From the NCBI RefSeq assembly GCF_042675915.1, contig NZ_JBHTKL010000005.1:1054001-1118000 (forward strand): DNA of 64,000 nucleotides. The letters run 5' to 3'. Positions 60,162 to 64,000 of this stretch are shown here, in pieces; the first letter of the stretch is position 1, and every line of letters begins with the position of its first letter. A program made the translations under genes and the position numbers. Origin of the DNA: Thalassobacillus_A hwangdonensis. GTDB lineage: Bacteria > Bacillota > Bacilli > Bacillales > Halobacillaceae. A model generated the notes under the pieces. That model had not been told where the DNA came from, did not search any database, and saw only the letters and a list, made by a program, of their open reading frames with translations.

Positions 60162-60202
60162 AATAAAAACCCTCCTTTGGCTTAGGATAGCCTCTGGAGG
60201 GT
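60162..60202 (-). terminator. Terminator-like hairpin between the DUF3055 gene and the 97-aa gene, holding a Shine-Dalgarno
   Basis: On the minus strand ACCCTCC pairs with GGAGGGT, with an inner GGCT/AGCC pair, followed by TTTTATT and then ATG. AAGGAGGG (60177-60170) is both stem and Shine-Dalgarno. Confidence 0.8.
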
Positions 60203-60223
60203 CTGTTATTCATTATGAAGGAT

Positions 60224-60493
60224 TCAGATTGCCTGACGTAAAAATTCTCTAAGTTCTTCAGCTTCGATTTCATTCAGGTTGAATGCATGTTCGATGTTAC
60301 CGGGCTCTTCAACATCGTCCTGCCCCATGATGGCAAACCTGTTTCCTTGAAGATCAAGGACCAGCGTCTTTCCATAATAACGGGATGTTTTGACAAGGGC
60401 GAGGTCATAACGATGGGCTTCCCCCATGAAGCTTACAAAGCGAGTATCCGAACTTTCTTTTTCATCGTAAAGAAAAAACTGTTCTTCAGACAT
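60224..60493 (-). CDS. DUF3055 family protein
   Basis: Protein of 89 residues of the DUF3055 family: SDTRFVSFMGEAHRYDLALV, RYYGKTLVLDLQGNRFAIMG and acidic end EIEAEELREFLRQAI. Function unknown. It follows glpX by 12 bases on the same strand and is probably co-transcribed with it. Confidence 0.82.
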   Translation of the reverse strand: MSEEQFFLYDEKESSDTRFVSFMGEAHRYDLALVKTSRYYGKTLVLDLQGNRFAIMGQDDVEEPGNIEHAFNLNEIEAEELREFLRQAI

Positions 60494-60505
60494 ACAGCTG
60501 CCTCC

Positions 60506-61480
60506 TTATTTTTCCCCCATGACGAGGTGCGGTTTATGATCCAAGTGGTGGTGCGCTTTGATGAAACGGACAGTCTTTGTTTTTGCTCGCATCACGATCG
60601 AGTCGGTTTCCGTCAAATCGCCACCAAGGAATTTCACACCATTCAATAGTTCACCTTCTGTTACGCCTGTGGCTGCGAAAATGGCGTCGTCACTTTTCAC
60701 AAGGTCATCTAGCTGTAAAAGCTGTAATGGATCTTTCAATCCCATCGTCTTACAGCGTTCTGTTTCTTCTTCATTTTGTGGTGATAGTCGGGCTTGCATA
60801 TCTCCACCCAGACTTTTGATTGCAGCCGCGGAAATGACGCCTTCCGGTGCACCGCCTTTACCAACGAACAAGTCAACACCAGTGTGTGGAAGACATGTTG
60901 CAATCGATGCTCCTACATCACCGTCTCCGAACAGCTTGACTCTTGCACCTTTGTCGATCACGCGCTGAATGATATCAGCATGGCGGTCACGTTCCTGGAT
61001 GATCACGGTCAAATCACGGACACGCTTATTATTAGCACGGGCTACGATATCAATCGTACGTTCAATCGGGTCATCCAAGTGCACAAGGCCCTTGGCATTT
61101 TTTCCGACAGCGATTTTGTCCATGTACATATCCGGTGCGTGCAGCAAGGCACCGCGTTCTGCTGCTGCGATGACAGCCATCGCATTGTTGTGCCCTTTTG
61201 CTACGATGCTTGTACCTTCCAGTGGATCGACGGCAATGTCGACCGAAGGGCCATTCTTATTCCCTAATTCTTCACCAATATAAAGCATAGGCGCTTCGTC
61301 CAGCTCTCCTTCTCCGATGACGACGACACCGTCCATCGAAACTGAGTCGAACATCGCTCGCATGGCTGATGTTGCTGCATCATCTGCTGAGATTTTGTCC
61401 CCACGACCCATCCATTGAGCAGATGCAATGGCTGCTGCTTCTGTAACACGTACAATTTCTAATGCGAGTTCTCTATCCAA
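60506..61480 (-). CDS. glpX: Class II fructose-1,6-bisphosphatase GlpX
   Basis: Hydrolyses fructose 1,6-bisphosphate in gluconeogenesis, 324 residues. Motifs: RVTEAAAIASAQWMGRGDK, VVIGEGELDEAPMLYIG, DIAVDPLEGTSIVAKG and FVGKGGAPEGVISAAAIKSL. TTG start behind GGAGGAGAAATGA. First gene of a unit with the DUF3055 gene; the shunt and fad genes elsewhere in the window would supply gluconeogenic carbon. Confidence 0.95.
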   Translation of the reverse strand: MDRELALEIVRVTEAAAIASAQWMGRGDKISADDAATSAMRAMFDSVSMDGVVVIGEGELDEAPMLYIGEELGNKNGPSVDIAVDPLEGTSIVAKGHNNAMAVIAAAERGALLHAPDMYMDKIAVGKNAKGLVHLDDPIERTIDIVARANNKRVRDLTVIIQERDRHADIIQRVIDKGARVKLFGDGDVGASIATCLPHTGVDLFVGKGGAPEGVISAAAIKSLGGDMQARLSPQNEEETERCKTMGLKDPLQLLQLDDLVKSDDAIFAATGVTEGELLNGVKFLGGDLTETDSIVMRAKTKTVRFIKAHHHLDHKPHLVMGEK

Positions 61481-61628
61481 TCATTTCTCCTCCGATACTA
61501 TAAAGTCCATGTATATGATAGCAGAATTCTTGATAAAACGTAAGTATGCATCCTTTTCCTTAATAATAATGAAATATGATATCATGGTGGAGGAATAAAG
61601 CCATTCAATATGTGTGGAGGGATAGAAC

Positions 61629-62066
61629 ATGTATTTTGTCGATCGAAAAAAAATTGAAAACACCTTATTATACATGGAGGGGCTCATTCAGGAGTATCCT
61701 CATCATGACTATACATCCTTTTTAGAAAAGCTGAGTCTCGAACGTCTGACACAGATGACGATTGAATCCGTAATCGATGCCGGGAACATGATGATCGATG
61801 GATTCATCATGCGCGATCCTGGAAGTTATGAGGATATCATTGATATTCTGGTTGATGAAAAAGTGATTCCTGAAGAAGAGGAAAAGGCTTATAAATCTTT
61901 TATCCAGTTAAGGAAACCACTAGTCCAGTCCTACACAGAGATCGAGCATACAACATTGATGGACACCTGGAAGGCTACGTTACCTGCCATCGAGCAGTTT
62001 TCAACACGGATCAGGGACTACCTGGACAATGAGCTTGGTCCAGTATCTGCCTTTCAAAATGAATGA
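61629..62066 (+). CDS. yutE: DUF86/HepT-like protein YutE
   Basis: HEPN-fold protein of 145 residues: KIENTLLYMEGLIQEY, TIESVIDAGNMMIDGFIMRD and SFIQLRKPLVQSYTEIEH. HepT toxins carry R-x4-6-H; here LRKPLVQSY keeps Arg but has Gln where His would be, so RNase activity is doubtful. No MntA antitoxin gene is next to it. AGGGATAG precedes the ATG. yutF follows after 17 bases. Confidence 0.87.
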   Translation: MYFVDRKKIENTLLYMEGLIQEYPHHDYTSFLEKLSLERLTQMTIESVIDAGNMMIDGFIMRDPGSYEDIIDILVDEKVIPEEEEKAYKSFIQLRKPLVQSYTEIEHTTLMDTWKATLPAIEQFSTRIRDYLDNELGPVSAFQNE

Positions 62067-62083
62067 AAAAGTGAGTGAACAGC

Positions 62084-62854
62084 ATGAAAACATACAAAGC
62101 TTATTTGATTGACCTGGATGGAACAATGTACCGCGGTGCTGAACGGATTGAGGAAGCGGAACATTTCGTCAAACGATTAAGGGAAAAAGGTGTGCCACAT
62201 TTATTTGTGACCAATAATTCTTCCAAGCGACCGGAGCAGGTTGCGGAAAAATTGCAGTCGATGGAGATTCCAGCTGACACCGAGCAAGTGTACACAACCA
62301 GCATGGCAACCGCTCAATTCATCAAAGCTGAAAATCCGGATGCAAAAATTTTCGCTATTGGAGAAGAAGGGCTGTATGATGCGCTGGAAGCGGAAGGGTT
62401 GACGCTTGTACAGGACGACGCTGACTATGTGATCATCGGAATCGACCGGGAGATCACTTACGAAAAACTTGCGAAAGCTTGTCTGAATGTCAGAAACGGG
62501 GCAAGGTTCATTTCCACCAACGGAGATATTGCCATTCCCACTGAACGCGGGATGGTGCCGGGTAATGGTGCGATGACTTCCGTAATTACGGTAAGTACTG
62601 GAGTAAAGCCGACGTTCATTGGTAAGCCGGAAGCAGTGATCATGGATCAGGCCATCAAAAAGATTGGCTTCGAGCGCGAGGATGTGGTGATGGTCGGGGA
62701 TAACTACCATACTGACATACTCGCAGGGATGAATGCCGGTCTGGATACGGTCATGGTCTTCACAGGAGTGACGTCACAAGAACAGCTTGAAACGTATGAA
62801 AAAAAGCCGACATACACGATTCCTACACTTGAACACTGGATGGATCGAATTTGA
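62084..62854 (+). CDS. yutF: HAD-family phosphatase YutF (TIGR01457-like)
   Basis: HAD hydrolase of 256 residues with a C2 cap. Nucleophile motif YLIDLDGTMYRGAERI, second motif FVTNNSSKRP, Lys in FIGKPEAVIMDQAIK and metal motif VMVGDNYHTDILAGMNAG. Likely acts on a small phosphate compound; the substrate is unknown. The ATG at 62084 gives the normal family length. Confidence 0.93.
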   Translation: MKTYKAYLIDLDGTMYRGAERIEEAEHFVKRLREKGVPHLFVTNNSSKRPEQVAEKLQSMEIPADTEQVYTTSMATAQFIKAENPDAKIFAIGEEGLYDALEAEGLTLVQDDADYVIIGIDREITYEKLAKACLNVRNGARFISTNGDIAIPTERGMVPGNGAMTSVITVSTGVKPTFIGKPEAVIMDQAIKKIGFEREDVVMVGDNYHTDILAGMNAGLDTVMVFTGVTSQEQLETYEKKPTYTIPTLEHWMDRI

Positions 62855-62885
62855 AAAAGAGGTGACCGTAATGGTCACCTCTTTT
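62855..62885 (+). terminator. Terminator behind yutF
   Basis: Perfect 13-bp stem AAAAGAGGTGACC/GGTCACCTCTTTT with a five-base loop. Confidence 0.93.
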
Positions 62886-62924
62886 GCTTTGTGTTGGTTT
62901 AGGATCATAGCCGGTAGGTCTACT

Positions 62925-63037
62925 CCAGCTCCAGCGCCTACCCCCTCGAGGTCTTAAGTCAATCCTCTCTGTGACAAAGACCGTCACGACGACGCTTGAC
63001 TTAAGCTTGTCGGGGGTGAGCAAGGCGCTTGCGCTTT
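62925..63037 (-). repeat. Second type of intergenic repeat, long hairpin
   Basis: AGCGCC-TACCCCC near the left end pairs with GGGGGTGAGCAA-GGCGCT near the right; CTTAAGTCAA pairs with TTGACTTAAG inside; GTGAC/GTCAC form the tip. It ends GGCGCTTGCGCTTTT, a pattern I know from intergenic DNA of several Bacillaceae. It lies between converging yutF and yutG and could terminate yutG. Confidence 0.7.
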
Positions 63038-63040
63038 TGT

Positions 63041-63559
63041 TTATTCGATGTCATCTTCCTCTTCTTCTCCTACCGCACTATGTGCAAGTCTGCTTGATGC
63101 AGCGGCTGCGATAGCACCGACTATATCATCCAGGAAGGTATGGCATTCCCCAGTGGATTTATCATTCAATTTTTGCAGGATTCCCGGCTTCTGTTTATCG
63201 ATATAGCCATAGTTGGTAAAGCCGATGGAGCCATATACATTGACGATGGAAAGGGCGATGATCTCATCGACGCCATACAACCCCTCATCTTTACTGATCG
63301 TATCCTGAAGTGGTTCATCCAGCATGTTCTTTTCTGCGAGGATATCCATTTGGATCCCCGTAAGGATGGCATTTTGCACTTCCCGTTTCGTCAATACCTT
63401 TTCTACATTGAAGCGGCATGACTCTATCGTCAATTCATCATGGTATTTCGATTGAAGGTAATACACAAGTTCTGCAATATCATTGATCGTGACTCCACGT
63501 TCCTCTAACCATTCGCGGGCTTTTTTCTCTAGTTTACTCATTTTTCGGCTCTGTTCCAT
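63041..63559 (-). CDS. yutG: Phosphatidylglycerophosphatase A-like protein YutG
   Basis: Protein of about 172 residues of the PgpA family as found in Firmicutes. Patterns: ELVYYLQSKYHDELTIESCR, GLYGVDEIIALSIVNVYGSI and HTFLDDIVGAIAAAASSRLA. The dephosphorylation role is by family name. The frame is open to 63664, but TATAAT on the minus strand overlaps that ATG and family length favours the ATG at 63559, with GAGGAGG 14 bases before it. Confidence 0.88.
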   Translation of the reverse strand: MEQSRKMSKLEKKAREWLEERGVTINDIAELVYYLQSKYHDELTIESCRFNVEKVLTKREVQNAILTGIQMDILAEKNMLDEPLQDTISKDEGLYGVDEIIALSIVNVYGSIGFTNYGYIDKQKPGILQKLNDKSTGECHTFLDDIVGAIAAAASSRLAHSAVGEEEEDDIE

Positions 63560-63691
63560 ATATACTCTATTGACCTCCTCTAAAAATAAGCTTTCGATTA
63601 GTGCTTCCCTGCTGATACCATTGTAAAACTTATTGTGTCGTGGTCGTAGATTGTCTACTTTCATTATAGCATGAGAAGGAGTGAAACGAAG

Positions 63692-64000
63692 GTGGAAGAA
63701 TTATTGCGTGACTTCATAAACTTGGATCATGCATCTGCAGTCCAGGTCGATCATCAAACCGGCTATCTTCATGAAGGTGTGCTCTACTTTGTTGAACGCT
63801 CAATCGGAAACGAACGAGCTTATTTGGAACTTCAGGATGTATGCGAGTTTCTATCCCGTTCAGGTATCGAAGGTATGACGTTTCCGGTCCGTATCAGGAA
63901 TGATCAGTATAGTATTTCCGCAAGAGACGGAAGCTATGTGATTTGTCAGGGGTTTCCGCCATCTGGAAAAGTGCTGCCGTTTTCTGCACAGCAATTAGCT
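63692..64000 (+). CDS. yutH: YutH-like spore coat-associated protein, 5' part (cut by window edge)
   Basis: First 103 codons of a gene that runs off the window, translated from GTG behind AAGGAG. The start reads VEELLRDFINLDHASAVQVD, with YLHEGVLYFVERSIGNERAY later. Its place directly after yutG fits yutH of B. subtilis, a coat protein of the CotS/kinase-like group. No kinase motif is visible in this part. An in-frame ATG at 63671 would add seven residues. Confidence 0.7.
   Translation, partial: MEELLRDFINLDHASAVQVDHQTGYLHEGVLYFVERSIGNERAYLELQDVCEFLSRSGIEGMTFPVRIRNDQYSISARDGSYVICQGFPPSGKVLPFSAQQLA

Noticed and set aside
60794..61267. 157-codon plus-strand frame inside glpX
   Set aside because: Antisense shadow of a well-supported gene.
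1..64000. tRNA, rRNA, prophage, insertion sequence or restriction system
   Set aside because: I looked for cloverleaf-like and rRNA-like stretches and for transposase, integrase or phage proteins and saw none I could support.

Overview
The window reads as the chromosome of an endospore-forming Bacillaceae bacterium, probably a moderately halophilic one. Gene content and order follow the Bacillus subtilis yun/yut and yur/yus regions: glpX, yutC-yutH, lytH and yunB-yunE on one side; sufCDSUB, yurZ, metNPQ, yusE/F, gcvH, yusI, fadNAE and fadM on the other. Two CotF-like coat proteins, LytH, YunB, YutC and YutH imply sporulation. A glycine-betaine-binding lipoprotein, an NSS transporter with its small subunit and an NhaC-type carrier suit a saline habitat. 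A genus such as Halobacillus is possible, but this is inference. I see no rRNA, tRNA, CRISPR array, prophage or transposase.

Layout. 1-2.4 kb: glyoxylate shunt (aceB 3' end, aceA). 2.4-10 kb: iron uptake, with a hydroxamate-type N-monooxygenase, a siderophore ABC transporter split into two divergent units, and two Fur boxes between them; a phosphatidyltransferase and an extended SDR sit inside. 10-16 kb: kinase-like protein, Lin0512 protein, YfhD, aldo/keto reductase, an unusual MurE homologue and an orphan OpuAC-type lipoprotein. 16-24.5 kb: MoxR/DUF58/DUF4129 operon, secreted lipase, VLRF1 release-factor homologue, then a four-gene operon joining an ABM monooxygenase, a small helical protein, a B12-binding protein with a CarH-like Wx9EH motif and an RsbR-like STAS protein. 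24.5-28.5 kb: an IscA/HesB-like gene with an in-frame TGA at its conserved cysteine, then DUF302 and csoR-copA-copZ copper genes. 28.5-36 kb: coat proteins and fatty-acid degradation (fadM, fadNAE with a FadR box). 36-43 kb: yus genes, two SAM riboswitches and metNPQ. 43-49 kb: a small protein and sufCDSUB. 49-57.4 kb: yunEDC, an HD-GYP protein, yunB, a lysine riboswitch with an NhaC-type carrier, and an NSS transporter. 57.6-64 kb: lytH, yutC, yutD, glpX and yutE-yutH.

Intergenic DNA is rich in structure. Seven copies of a roughly 120-bp element with 15-18-bp terminal inverted repeats lie between genes, two of them separating the two SAM riboswitches. A second repeat type lies near 63 kb. 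Four genes take their Shine-Dalgarno from the 3' arm of a terminator-like hairpin, with the T-run as spacer to the start codon.

Most unusual points: the possible selenocysteine codon in the HesB-like gene, the candidate B12-light-sensor/STAS operon, the orphan SAM riboswitch, the terminator/Shine-Dalgarno fusions, and the MurE homologue without the DNPR motif. Start codons were chosen from Shine-Dalgarno spacing and family length. All family names come from reading the sequence; no database search was run.
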